Source: an uncultured Prevotellamassilia sp. (GTDB lineage Bacteria > Bacteroidota > Bacteroidia > Bacteroidales > Bacteroidaceae). From it: 64,000 nt of DNA. Below, piece by piece: positions 52,646 to 61,820 of the stretch. Both the position numbers and the translations under genes were made by a program. The notes beneath the pieces are model-generated. The model was not told where the DNA came from. It ran no database searches and saw only the letters and a list, made by a program, of their open reading frames with translations. Where the stretch lies: assembly GCA_934255485.1 (NCBI GenBank), contig CAKQOG010000008.1, positions 1-64,000 of the forward strand, read 5' to 3'. The first letter of the stretch is position 1. Every line of letters starts with the position of its first letter.

Positions 52646-53992
52646 ATGACAACTATCACAACATTGATCGTAGCCATTTTTGTGTTAGGCTATTTTCTCA
52701 TAGCCATTGAGAGTCTAACCAAAATCAACAAAGCCGCCATTGCACTGCTTATGTTTGTGGGCTGCTGGACCATTTTTATGTTCGATCCAGGGCAGTATTT
52801 AGCTGCGGCCGTAGGCGACAAAATACCCGCTGTGGTGAGCGAGGTAATTGAGAAACATTTAGGTAGTACCTCAACCACCTTATTCTTCCTTATGGGCGCA
52901 ATGACCATTGTTGAGCTTGTAGACCAAAATGGAGGATTTAACTTTGTTCGCGATCTTATGCGCACCAAGAGCAAGCGCGGATTGTTATGGCGCATTGCAT
53001 GGATGACGTTTATTCTATCGGCCATACTCGACAATCTAACCACAAGTATTGTAATGATTATGATACTCCGCAAATTGGTTTACGACCACAAAGACCGCCT
53101 TATTTATGCCTCTCTTGTAGTGATTGCAGCCAATTCGGGTGGTGCATTCTCGCCAATTGGCGATGTAACAACTATCATGTTGTGGAACAAAGGGCTTATT
53201 ACAGCTGCAGGTGTGATAAAGGAAATTCTTATCCCATCAATTGTCTCAATGGTTATCCCTGCACTCATACTGCAGTATTCGCTGAAGGGAGAGCTTAAAT
53301 GCGATAATGGTGCAAAGGCAACTGGATCTGTTAGCGACTTAACAGTGCGTCAGCGCAAAACAATCTTCTTTTTAGGTGTGGGTGGATTGATATTTGTACC
53401 TATCTTTAAGAGTATCACCCATTTGCCTCCATTTGTTGGCATCTTGTTAGTGTTGGGCGTGCTTTGGACTACCACCGAAATATTTTATCGTCACCTTGGA
53501 CATGCCGAAGAGAAAGGGGCTATGCAAAAGCGTGTAACCAACATGCTCTCGCGTATTGATATGGGCACAATTCTCTTTTTCTTGGGCATATTAATGGCTG
53601 TGGCTTGCCTTGAAACGATAGGTGTGCTAACCTCTTTAGGCACTGGTTTGAACATAGCGTTCAGTGGCAACCACTTTATGGTAACAGGCATTATTGGTGT
53701 GCTTTCGAGCATTGTGGATAATGTGCCTCTTGTTGCAGGTTGCATGGGCATGTACCCAGTTGCAGAGATTGGCGACTTTGCACAAGACGGCATCTTTTGG
53801 CAGTTGCTTGCTTACTGTGCGGGTGTAGGCGGTTCAATGCTTATCATTGGTTCGGCTGCAGGTGTAGTAGTGATGGGACTCGAAAAGATTACCTTTGGTT
53901 GGTATATGAAGCACATCACGTGGATAGCCTTTGTAGGTTATATGGCAGGCATTTTTGTTTATTATCTGCAACGTGAGGTTATTGGCATGTAG
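52646..53992 (+). CDS. nhaD: NhaD-type Na+/H+ antiporter
   Basis: 448 residues, about eleven membrane helices, ion-transporter superfamily. Signatures: SAILDNLTTSIVMIMILRKL, ANSGGAFSPIGDVTTIMLW, and SSIVDNVPLVAGCMGMY, with the paired DN motifs on broken helices. Exports Na+ in exchange for protons. Probably co-transcribed with trkA, and ends before a very strong hairpin. Confidence 0.92.
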   Translation: MTTITTLIVAIFVLGYFLIAIESLTKINKAAIALLMFVGCWTIFMFDPGQYLAAAVGDKIPAVVSEVIEKHLGSTSTTLFFLMGAMTIVELVDQNGGFNFVRDLMRTKSKRGLLWRIAWMTFILSAILDNLTTSIVMIMILRKLVYDHKDRLIYASLVVIAANSGGAFSPIGDVTTIMLWNKGLITAAGVIKEILIPSIVSMVIPALILQYSLKGELKCDNGAKATGSVSDLTVRQRKTIFFLGVGGLIFVPIFKSITHLPPFVGILLVLGVLWTTTEIFYRHLGHAEEKGAMQKRVTNMLSRIDMGTILFFLGILMAVACLETIGVLTSLGTGLNIAFSGNHFMVTGIIGVLSSIVDNVPLVAGCMGMYPVAEIGDFAQDGIFWQLLAYCAGVGGSMLIIGSAAGVVVMGLEKITFGWYMKHITWIAFVGYMAGIFVYYLQREVIGM

Positions 53993-54026
53993 TAGTTAAA
54001 CAAGCATTTAGCAAACAAACTATCAA

Positions 54027-54077
54027 ATAACCTAAAGAGCGAGGTTCGCATTTTGTGAACCTCGCTCTTTAGGTTAT
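54027..54077. terminator. Bidirectional terminator with a 21-bp stem
   Basis: 54027-54047 pairs perfectly with 54057-54077 around a 9-nt loop; it sits between convergent nhaD and the thioredoxin gene. Confidence 0.9.
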
Positions 54078-54103
54078 ATTCAAGTATGAATTTGTGCGTC
54101 ATG

Positions 54104-54403
54104 TTATTTAATAAAAGGTGATAGTGTTGCAAGCAAATCAGCTTTTTGCACAAAGCCACTTGTACGCCATAACCTCTTTCCTTGTCTAAAAAGCATCAGT
54201 GTGGGCACACTTTGTATGCCATATTCGGCTGCAAGTTGTTGATGAGTGTCTACATCAATTTTGATGATGCGGATGCGATTACCCAGAGTCGTTTTTACCT
54301 GTTCTAATATGGGATGCATCATCTTGCATGGTTGGCACCATGTGGCGTAAAAATCGACCAATACAAGTACATCAGTCGAAATAACATCGTTGAATGATTC
54401 CAT
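54104..54403 (-). CDS. trxA: Thioredoxin
   Basis: 99 residues, a complete single-domain thioredoxin. Active site WCQPC in VDFYATWCQPCKMMHP (the standard form is WCGPC), the cis-Pro in YGIQSVPTLMLF, and no signal peptide, so it is cytoplasmic. WCQPC is less reducing than WCGPC in some systems. Monocistronic. Confidence 0.92.
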   Translation of the reverse strand: MESFNDVISTDVLVLVDFYATWCQPCKMMHPILEQVKTTLGNRIRIIKIDVDTHQQLAAEYGIQSVPTLMLFRQGKRLWRTSGFVQKADLLATLSPFIK

Positions 54404-54444
54404 AATTTTCGCTGTTTTTATATCTATAATTCTCTTTAACGCCC

Positions 54445-54476
54445 CAAATATACGTGCATTTATCTTAAATAGTCAA
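54445..54476 (-). promoter_or_regulatory. Thioredoxin promoter
   Basis: Minus strand TTG (54474-54476), 21-bp spacer, TATATTTG (54445-54452). Confidence 0.65.
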
Positions 54477-54557
54477 GCATATAGATGTTTTTTTACATGG
54501 TTTTATGATTTATTGTTGGCCGATGTATTTTGGTGTTAGCAAAATACAATAAAAAAA

Positions 54558-54595
54558 CAATGATTACACCTAATAACTAATAGGTGCAACCATTG
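54558..54595 (-). terminator. purL terminator
   Basis: CAATG...CACCTA (from 54558) pairs with TAGGTG...CATTG (to 54595) with two small internal mismatches. T-runs flank it on both strands. It lies about 90 bp beyond the purL stop. Confidence 0.7.
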
Positions 54596-54683
54596 CTTTT
54601 TATATAATTACCCCAATTTAAAGGGCAAATAAGGAGAGAAGCTAATCAAATTATAAAATAATTATGAAAGCCCATTTTCAAAC

Positions 54684-57600
54684 TTATTTAGTGTGTTCCT
54701 CAACCCACTTACGAGCATTCACAAAGGCTTCCATCCAAGGTGTGATGTCGTCTGCCAAGCGGTTAGCAGGGTAGTATGCATTTTGCCAAGGGAAGAAGGC
54801 ACGTTCCAAGTGAGGCATCATAGCAAGGTGTCTACCATCGGCACTTGCAATACCAGCCACGCTATAAGATGAGCCGTTAGGATTGCCTGGATACTCATCG
54901 TAGGTATATTTCAATACCACGTTATAATCGTCTTCAGGGTAGGGAAGAGAGAACTTACCTTCTCCGTGAGCCACCCAAATGCCGAGTTGGTCGCCCGAGA
55001 GTGAACCAAACATTACGCTGCGGTTAGTAGGCACGGTAACACCAAGAAATGCGCTCTCAAACTTGTGAGAGTCGTTGTGCAACATGTGTGCACGTTTCTT
55101 GTGGTCTGGGTTGATAAGGTTTAGTTCAACCATCAATTGGCAGCCATTACAAACGCCCAACGAAAGGGTGTCTTCGCGTGCATAGAAGCGGTCGAGTGCC
55201 TCTTTAGCCTTAGGATTGTAGAGGAATGCACCAGCCCAACCCTTTGCTGAACCCAAAACGTCTGAGTTTGAGAAACCGCCACAGAACACTATCATGTTCA
55301 CTTCGTCGAGTGTTTCTCTGCCGCTGATAAGGTCGGTCATCATCACATCTTTCACATCGAAGCCAGCCAAGTAGAGGGCATAAGCCATTTCGCGCTCGCC
55401 GTTAGTACCTTTTTCGCGGATAATTGCGGCCTTAATGCCAGAGGCGGTGCGACGCTCAGGACTGATGCCAAACTGACTAAACTTGCCTGTAAATTCGGGG
55501 TGAATGTGGTATTCAAGTGGTTGTTGCTTGTAGTTTTCGTAGCGTTTCTTGGCACATCCGTTCATGCTCTGTTTGGTGTCGAGTAGGTAAGATGTTTCGT
55601 ACCAAATGTCGCGCAGATAGTCAATGCCAAACTGATAAGTAGCGTCGTGAAGTGTTACCATGATTTGGCGTTCTTCGGCAGGTTTACCCAGTTTTACGTA
55701 AGCCACACCAGCCTCGTCGAGCAGTTCTTTAAACGCTTTTTTGTTCTTATCGCTAATCTGTACCACTACGCCAGGGTTCTCGGCGAACAACACCTTAACG
55801 AGGTCGTCTGTCTTAAACTTGTCGAGGCAGATATCCATACCCCCTTCGGTGTTGGCAAAGGTTATTTCGAGTAATGTGGTGATAAGACCACCTGCAGAGA
55901 TGTCGTGACCAGCCAAGATGAGACCTTTATCAACAAGTGCTTGTACAGCATTGAAAGCCGAACGGAAGTAATCGGGGTTCTTTACAGTAGGCACATCGCT
56001 ACCCACATAGCCTTGGCTCTGAGCAAAAGCTGAACCACCAAGATGCAGTTCGTCGAATGAGAAGTCTATGTGGTAGAAGGTAGATTTCTCGTTGTTTACC
56101 ATAACCGGAGATACCACCTTGCGTATGTTGCTCACCTCGCCACCAGCACTAACAATCACTGTTCCCGGCGAGATAATCTTTTCGCCATTGGGGTATTGTT
56201 GTGAGAGTGATAGCGAATCTTTGCCTGTAGGCACGTTAATCTCAAGAGCGCAGCAGAAATCGCTTAAGGCTTCAACACCCTCGTAGAGGCGTGCATCTTC
56301 GCCCTTTTGCGAGCGGCAAGGCCACATCCAATTGGCTGAGAGAGATACACTGTCGAGTCCTTCGCTCAGTGGAGCCCAAACAATGTTGGTTAGCGACTCT
56401 GCTACCGATAGTACAGAACCCGCTGCAGGGTTAGCCAATCCAGCTTGTGGAGCATGGCCTATAGCAGTGGCAATGCCTTTAACGCCACGATAGTCAAGTG
56501 CTACAACACCGCAGTCAGACAATGGCAATTGCAGTTCACCCTGTGTTTGTTGGTGTGCTACTTTGCCAGTTACAGAGCGGTCTACCTTGTTGGTGAGCCA
56601 ATCCTTACAAGCTACAGCTTCGAGCTGAAGCACACGGTTGATGTAGCTATCAAGGTTCTTTACGTCGTAACTAACGTTTTTATATTTGCGCTCAACGGTT
56701 TCGTCTACCATCACCGTTTTAGGTGAGTGGCCAAACATTTGTGCCACATCAAGATCGAATGGACGTTTGCCATCGCCTTGTACAAACGAGAAGTGAGCAT
56801 CGCCTGTAGTTTCGCCCACCACATACATTGGGGCGCGTTCGCGTTCGGCAATCTTACGAACGTGTTCAAGGTGTTCTTCTTGAATGAGCAATCCCATGCG
56901 TTCTTGGCTCTCGTTGGCAATAATTTCTTTTGCCGATAGGGTGGGGTCACCAATAGGCAGCTTAGTCATGTCTATCTGTCCACCGCAGTCTTCAACAAGT
57001 TCCGACAAGCAGTTTACGTGGCCTGCTGAGCCATGGTCGTGGATTGAAACCACAGGATTAACGTCCTCTTCACACAATGCGCGCACAAGGTTGTTGGCAC
57101 GTTTTTGCATTTCGGGGTTAGCGCGTTGCACAGCGTTAAGCTCAATGCCACTACTATATCTACCCGTATCAACCGAGCTAACTGAGCCACCGCCAAGACC
57201 AATACGATAGTTGTCGCCACCAACTACAACCACCTTGTTGCCCTTTTCAGGAGTTCCTTTCAAGCAGTCGCGTTTGGTGCCATAACCCACACCACCGGCA
57301 AGCATAATCACCTTGTCGTAGCCATATTTTTCGCCATTTTCTTGGTGTTCAAAGGTCAATACAGAACCTGCAATTAATGGTTGGCCAAACTTGTTACCAA
57401 AGTCGCTTGCACCATTAGATGCCTTAATCAATATTTGCTCTGGTGTTTGGTATAGCCATTTGCGCACGGGTAGTATGTCCTCCCATTCGCGTCCACCATC
57501 AAGACGAGGATAAGCAGTCATATATACCGCTGTACCAGCAATTGGCCACGAACCAACACCACCGCCCATACGGTCGCGTATTTCGCCACCCGTACCTGTT

Positions 57601-58385
57601 GAGGCACCATTAAATGGCTCTACAGTAGTTGGGAAATTGTGTGTTTCGGCCTTGATAGAGATAACGCTCTCAATGTCTTTAATCTTAAACCAATCGCTTG
57701 TAGAATGGTCGGCAGGAGCAAACTGTTCTACAACTGGTCCTTGGGCAAATGCCACATTGTCCTTATAGGCCGATATGATTTTGTGAGGGTTCTCCTTTGT
57801 AGTTTTTTTAATCATGGCAAAGAGTGATGAAGGCATTTCTTTGCCGTCGATAACAAACGAGCCACCGAAGATTTTGTGGCGGCAGTGTTCGGAGTTAATT
57901 TGTGCAAACCCAAATACTTCAGAGTCAGTAAGTTGGCGGTTTAGCTGCTTCTCAACGCCGTGTAGATACTCTATTTCGGCAGGCGAGAGTGCCAAACCTT
58001 CTTTCTCATTGTAGGTTTCGAGGTCGGTGATATATTCAATAGGAGCGGGCTTGATGTTTACGGTAAAGATGTCTTGATTCAAGCCGTTATACATACGTTG
58101 TAGCATAGGGTCGTGCTCAGCGCTTTCGTCCTTTACGGGGAAGTATTCCTCAATACGCGAAATGCCGTGGAGATTCATGTTTTGTGTAATCTCAACGGCA
58201 TTCGTGCTCCAAGGTGTAATCATTTCACGGCGTGGTCCGACAAACCAACCGCTTATTTCGCTCTCGTTTATGGGCGTAGCTTCGCCATAGAGCCAGCAAA
58301 GTTCTTCCACTTCAGCGTCAGAGAGTTTGTGATCCACTTGTGTAGCGATCACACTCTTTTGCGGAGTTGTAAAAAACTGAATCAT
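54684..58385 (-). CDS. purL: Phosphoribosylformylglycinamidine synthase (single-chain)
   Basis: 1233 residues, the large fused form. PurM-like domains carry FGFAQINSEHCRHKIFGG, AETHNFPTTVEPFNGASTGT, and the second ATP domain HDHGSAGHVNCLSELVED. The C-terminal glutaminase has the nucleophile Cys in SLGVCNGCQLMVELN and the later PHLERAFFPWQ with its catalytic His/Glu. It makes FGAM from FGAR, ATP and glutamine in de novo purine synthesis. Monocistronic with a consensus promoter. Confidence 0.97.
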   Translation of the reverse strand: MIQFFTTPQKSVIATQVDHKLSDAEVEELCWLYGEATPINESEISGWFVGPRREMITPWSTNAVEITQNMNLHGISRIEEYFPVKDESAEHDPMLQRMYNGLNQDIFTVNIKPAPIEYITDLETYNEKEGLALSPAEIEYLHGVEKQLNRQLTDSEVFGFAQINSEHCRHKIFGGSFVIDGKEMPSSLFAMIKKTTKENPHKIISAYKDNVAFAQGPVVEQFAPADHSTSDWFKIKDIESVISIKAETHNFPTTVEPFNGASTGTGGEIRDRMGGGVGSWPIAGTAVYMTAYPRLDGGREWEDILPVRKWLYQTPEQILIKASNGASDFGNKFGQPLIAGSVLTFEHQENGEKYGYDKVIMLAGGVGYGTKRDCLKGTPEKGNKVVVVGGDNYRIGLGGGSVSSVDTGRYSSGIELNAVQRANPEMQKRANNLVRALCEEDVNPVVSIHDHGSAGHVNCLSELVEDCGGQIDMTKLPIGDPTLSAKEIIANESQERMGLLIQEEHLEHVRKIAERERAPMYVVGETTGDAHFSFVQGDGKRPFDLDVAQMFGHSPKTVMVDETVERKYKNVSYDVKNLDSYINRVLQLEAVACKDWLTNKVDRSVTGKVAHQQTQGELQLPLSDCGVVALDYRGVKGIATAIGHAPQAGLANPAAGSVLSVAESLTNIVWAPLSEGLDSVSLSANWMWPCRSQKGEDARLYEGVEALSDFCCALEINVPTGKDSLSLSQQYPNGEKIISPGTVIVSAGGEVSNIRKVVSPVMVNNEKSTFYHIDFSFDELHLGGSAFAQSQGYVGSDVPTVKNPDYFRSAFNAVQALVDKGLILAGHDISAGGLITTLLEITFANTEGGMDICLDKFKTDDLVKVLFAENPGVVVQISDKNKKAFKELLDEAGVAYVKLGKPAEERQIMVTLHDATYQFGIDYLRDIWYETSYLLDTKQSMNGCAKKRYENYKQQPLEYHIHPEFTGKFSQFGISPERRTASGIKAAIIREKGTNGEREMAYALYLAGFDVKDVMMTDLISGRETLDEVNMIVFCGGFSNSDVLGSAKGWAGAFLYNPKAKEALDRFYAREDTLSLGVCNGCQLMVELNLINPDHKKRAHMLHNDSHKFESAFLGVTVPTNRSVMFGSLSGDQLGIWVAHGEGKFSLPYPEDDYNVVLKYTYDEYPGNPNGSSYSVAGIASADGRHLAMMPHLERAFFPWQNAYYPANRLADDITPWMEAFVNARKWVEEHTK

Positions 58386-58424
58386 ATTTGTTGTAGGAAT
58401 TTGTGGTGTTACTTATGTTGTGTG

Positions 58425-58456
58425 CAAATTTAGGTAAAAAACGGCGAGTATGCAAA
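58425..58456 (-). promoter_or_regulatory. purL promoter
   Basis: Minus strand TTTG (58453-58456), 20-bp spacer, TAAATTTG (58425-58432); leader of about 35 bases. Confidence 0.75.
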
Positions 58457-58463
58457 GGTTTTT

Positions 58464-58495
58464 CAAGTAGGTGTACATATTTATTTTTACCTTTG
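58464..58495 (+). promoter_or_regulatory. HD-gene promoter built on a hairpin-family-2 end
   Basis: AAGTAGGTGTACATATTTAT (from 58465) matches the left end of the element at 12938, and runs directly into the -7 box TACCTTTG (58488-58495), 33 bp before the ATG. No -33 TTTG at the usual spacing. Confidence 0.5.
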
Positions 58496-58528
58496 CATAA
58501 GTCAGTATGGCAAAAACGAATTTAAAAT

Positions 58529-59152
58529 ATGGAAATAGACATTGCAAGTTACAAACAAGAGTTTATTGATATGCTCAAGGGGTGCAACCGCGAGGGCATG
58601 GACGATGTGATAGCCGACCTTGAGGAATGGGGCTTCTTTGAAGCACCTGCTTCGGCGGGGCATCATCTCAATGTAAAAGGCGGATTGTTGCTCCATTCGC
58701 TCAACACTTGTAAGGCGGCACTCAAGGTGTGGGAGGGCATGAAACAACTCGAATCAACGGTTGAAAAGCAGGTTCCACGCGAGAGTGTAGTCATAGCCAG
58801 TTTGCTCCACGATGTATGTAAAACCGACATTTATCAGCCCACAATGAAGCGCAAGAAAAACGTTCTTGGGGTGTGGGAGGACGTGCCAGGATATAACGTG
58901 AGTTACAAGAACTTTCCGATGGGACATGGCGAAAAGTCGGTTATCTTGCTGCTCTGTTCAGGGCTCGAACTCACCGATGCCGAAATGCTTGCCATACGTT
59001 GGCACATGGGGCCTTGGGGTTTAAACATGAACTCTTACGAAGACCAACGCAACTACGACACAGCTCACACGCTCTATCCCTTGGTAATGATTGTTCACAC
59101 GGGCGATTGCCTTGCCGCAAGCATCATGGAGGCCGAAGAAGACGATTGTTGA
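58529..59152 (+). CDS. HD-domain phosphohydrolase
   Basis: 207 residues. The metal-binding HD pattern is visible: His in GGLLLHSLNTC, the HD pair in VIASLLHDVCKTD, His in AIRWHMGPWG, and Asp in VHTGDCLAAS. HD proteins of this size hydrolyse phosphate esters such as nucleotides or signalling nucleotides; the substrate is not predictable. The N-terminal ~50 residues, helical and acidic, precede the HD fold. Monocistronic, convergent with the CDF gene. Confidence 0.82.
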   Translation: MEIDIASYKQEFIDMLKGCNREGMDDVIADLEEWGFFEAPASAGHHLNVKGGLLLHSLNTCKAALKVWEGMKQLESTVEKQVPRESVVIASLLHDVCKTDIYQPTMKRKKNVLGVWEDVPGYNVSYKNFPMGHGEKSVILLLCSGLELTDAEMLAIRWHMGPWGLNMNSYEDQRNYDTAHTLYPLVMIVHTGDCLAASIMEAEEDDC

Positions 59153-59193
59153 TGCTTGTTTTCTCACCAAAAGGTGGTTCATTGTGTGCATCT

Positions 59194-59248
59194 AACAACA
59201 AAGAGGATAAAACTGCACAGAAGTGGCAGTTTTATCCTCTTTGTTGTT
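59194..59248. terminator. Bidirectional terminator with a 23-bp stem
   Basis: 59194-59216 pairs perfectly with 59226-59248, loop 9. It reaches the first base of the CDF stop codon (TAA read from 59250 down to 59248). Confidence 0.9.
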
Positions 59249-60171
59249 TATTGTAGTGGCTCAACATGTATGTTGATAAACAATTGGTTTCCAAATTGTT
59301 TGCGCAAGCGTTTCTCAATGTTGCAAGTGGCTTGGTGAGCAATGTTTAGCGGTGTGTTTCCGTCCATGCGCACATGCACATCGATGGCGCGGTTGTTACC
59401 TATGCGGCGGGTACGCAGGTTGTGAGGGGCTGACACGCCGGGCTCCTCGAGTATTGTGTGCATAATACACTGCTCATCTTCGGCTGGCAACGACTTTTCG
59501 AGCAGTTCCTCGATGCTTGGTCTGAACAACTTTAATGCCACACGTATGATAAACACACTTACCACTACAGCTGCCACAGGGTCGAGCACTCGCCACTGAG
59601 GTCCGAGCACAATGGCTCCTCCAATGCCAATGGCTGTGCCAATGCTCGATAGTGCATCGCTGCGGTGGTGCCATGCGTTGGCTACCACTGCGGGCGAGTT
59701 TACTTGTCGGCCCACACGAGCTGTCCACTGAAACAATATCTCTTTGGCCACGATTGAAAGCAAGGCGGCTACAAGGGCTATCATGCCTGGCTCTTCGAGC
59801 ATCTGACCGCGGCACACACTGATAATTTTTTCCATGCCCGACCACAATATGCCTATGCCAACAATGCCTAACATAATACCTATAAAGGTAGTGGCAAGTG
59901 TTTCGTATTTGCCGTGTCCAAAGTCGTGGTCTTGGTCGCAAGGCTTGCCCGATATGCGTACAAACAAGATAACCACAACGTCGGTTATAAAGTCGGATAG
60001 TGAATGCACGGCATCGGCTATCATGGCAGCACTACCACCCAATATACCAGCCACAAACTTAAATAGTAAGAGCAGAAAGTTTACCACGCTTCCGCCCAGC
60101 GTAACGCGATAGATGGTGTGCTCGCGTTTCCTCTCGTTTAAGGTCTTAGTAGAGTTCATTGCATCATTCAT
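59248..60171 (-). CDS. Cation diffusion facilitator (CDF) family transporter
   Basis: 307 residues, six membrane helices. Metal-site motifs: AMIADAVHSLSDFITDVVV (HxxxD on helix 2) and NAWHHRSDALSSIGTAIG (HxxxD on helix 5), plus DHDFGHGKYETLATTFIG. The C-terminal cytoplasmic ferredoxin-like domain (IDVHVRMDGNTPLNIAHQA) controls dimer closure. It exports Zn, Fe or Mn by proton exchange; the H/D pattern on helices 2 and 5 fits the Zn/Fe-type, but the metal is not certain. Minus-strand -7 box TATCTTTG at 60194-60201. Confidence 0.92.
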   Translation of the reverse strand: MNDAMNSTKTLNERKREHTIYRVTLGGSVVNFLLLLFKFVAGILGGSAAMIADAVHSLSDFITDVVVILFVRISGKPCDQDHDFGHGKYETLATTFIGIMLGIVGIGILWSGMEKIISVCRGQMLEEPGMIALVAALLSIVAKEILFQWTARVGRQVNSPAVVANAWHHRSDALSSIGTAIGIGGAIVLGPQWRVLDPVAAVVVSVFIIRVALKLFRPSIEELLEKSLPAEDEQCIMHTILEEPGVSAPHNLRTRRIGNNRAIDVHVRMDGNTPLNIAHQATCNIEKRLRKQFGNQLFINIHVEPLQ

Positions 60172-60389
60172 TTTTTATTCTTTATTCACGCTACAAAGAT
60201 AACGAATAATGCACATCGAGGGTTGTATATAGAGATAATAAACAAATTTTTAAATCATCTTTTTATAAATGCTTTTTATTGATTACAGCGAGTTGCAAAA
60301 ATCAATGTATTTAATAACAGCTCACGGCATATAGCTATATATGGCCGATTATTACCACTCACTTATTTTAACAAACCAAGCGCTCAAAA

Positions 60390-60807
60390 GTGTTCTATTT
60401 TTCTCTTCCAACCACCTTTTTAATGCTCATAATTGCGACAAAATGAAGCACAAACTAAAAAAAATATTTCGCGCAAATTATGAGAGATATTTTATAAAGT
60501 ATTGATAATCAATTATTTATGTTGTTTCCTTTCCAAAAAACGAACCTATCGATGCTTGAAAATGTGATATAAAACTACAAGAAAGCCTTTATAACAACAC
60601 AAGGATACGTATTCTTGTGCCTTAAGGATACGTATCCTTGTGAGCTAAGGATACGTATCCTTGCACTACAAGCATACGTATCCTTAGCAAAAAACAGTTC
60701 GATTTTGCTCATTCCTTGCATGCGTAAGCACAAAGAGTGAGCATTTTTAGGCTATTTTTTGTACAGATTGAACCAAAATCTGTACAAAACAAAGTGTTCT
60801 ATTTTTC
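60390..60807 (-). repeat. Palindrome-array element, copy C
   Basis: Bounded by GTGTTCTATTTTTC at both ends (60390-60403 and 60794-60807), same orientation, about 418 bp; inverted relative to copy B. Its left arm contains ATTGATAATCAAT (60501-60513). Its reverse complement aligns with copy B across both arms, with shared blocks such as ATAAAGGCTTTCTTG and GCTAATaTGTGTTAA just outside. Confidence 0.8.
60601..60685. repeat. Array C of 16-bp palindromes at exact 23-bp spacing
   Basis: Units at 60601-60616, 60624-60639, 60647-60662 and 60670-60685; units two and three are the perfect AAGGATACGTATCCTT. Centre spacing is 23 bp throughout. Confidence 0.95.
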
Positions 60808-60851
60808 TCCTTGCATTGCTAATATGTGTTAAGTAGCAATGCTATTTGTTT

Positions 60852-61820
60852 TTACTCTGCCTTTTGCTGCAGCTCATCGATGTTTACAATCTTATTAACA
60901 ATGGCATAAATGGTTAGACCTGCAACAGAGTGAATGTTGAGCTTGCGTGCAATGTTTTTGCGGTGCGTAAGCACGGTGTTGAGTGATATAAAAAGCTTTT
61001 CGGCTATCAGTTTGTTCGACATGCCACACACCACGCAGTGAACAATTTCGCGCTCGCGGTCGGATAGTGCATCCTCGGTACGCTTCTCCTCATCGGCAGA
61101 GGCAGCTACATCTTCTTGCGTACCAACTTGCTCCTCGAGTATCTTAACAGCAGGCACAAATATATCGTCCTCCACCTGGCAGTGTATCCTAAGGTCGGCT
61201 TCACAAGTAAATATGTCGTAGAGCACATTGTTCAATAGTTCGGCCTGTTCGGTGGGAGCATAGTATTTGATAATGATATTTTTAAGCTCTTGTAGCTTCA
61301 CATCAATGCTATTATGACCACGTGCAAACTGCGATATGGAGTAATCGTTTGTGCGTCGGCCTTGCAAAAGTTGCTCAACATAGCCAAACACCTTGCGGTT
61401 TTCGTGTTGCATGTGCTTACGCACTTCAGACATATAGTCGTCGTAGAATTTGAGTATAAGATAAGACACCTCGCCCGTTTGTGAACAGTCAAGAGCCTCG
61501 AGTAGTTTTCGACGGATATTGGGCAACTGAAAGTCTAAAAAGTAAGAATGGGCTTGCTTTAGATAGTTGGTTAAGCATTTTACCGACACTTGGTCTATGC
61601 TATCGGCTGCACCGCGTGCCCCACGACGAATAAAGTTGGCCACAGAAAGAAAGGTAGGAGTGTCTACATTGTGCGCTTCGCATACTTGACGAACAGTTTG
61701 GTCGCCCACACCAAGTGGAATACCGAAACGCGACAACATTTGCAACAAAGAAGGCTTGTCGCAAATAACATCGCACATGTGGTCTGTTTCCTTATAGTTA
61801 TAAGAACTGTTATATACCAT
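60852..61820 (-). CDS. ScdA/hemerythrin-like sensor fused to a LuxR-type DNA-binding domain
   Basis: 322 residues. Residues about 25-75 resemble the ScdA N-terminal domain (LSRFGIPLGVGDQTVRQVCE ... DTPTFLSVANFI). Residues 85-230 form a four-helix hemerythrin-like domain with His in QAHSYFLDFQLPNIRR, VRKHMQHENRKVFGYV and RIHCQVEDDIFVPAV, suited to a di-iron site. The C-terminus (about 250-310: LSDREREIVHCVVCGMSNKL ... SLNTVLTHRKNIARKLNI) is a LuxR/GerE helix-turn-helix. The fusion suggests a regulator reading oxygen, nitric oxide or iron-cluster damage, which is inference. A start at Met15 (61778) is possible. Two inverted repeats in its upstream region are candidate operators. Confidence 0.82.
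   Translation of the reverse strand: MVYNSSYNYKETDHMCDVICDKPSLLQMLSRFGIPLGVGDQTVRQVCEAHNVDTPTFLSVANFIRRGARGAADSIDQVSVKCLTNYLKQAHSYFLDFQLPNIRRKLLEALDCSQTGEVSYLILKFYDDYMSEVRKHMQHENRKVFGYVEQLLQGRRTNDYSISQFARGHNSIDVKLQELKNIIIKYYAPTEQAELLNNVLYDIFTCEADLRIHCQVEDDIFVPAVKILEEQVGTQEDVAASADEEKRTEDALSDREREIVHCVVCGMSNKLIAEKLFISLNTVLTHRKNIARKLNIHSVAGLTIYAIVNKIVNIDELQQKAE

Larger units (their letters stand above)
60172..60851. other. Non-coding region with palindrome-array element C
   Basis: No gene. Contains the CDF -7 box (60194-60201) and element C (60390-60807), plus a perfect TTTTGTACAGATT / AATCTGTACAAAA hairpin (60757-60769 with 60777-60789) in its right arm. Confidence 0.75.
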
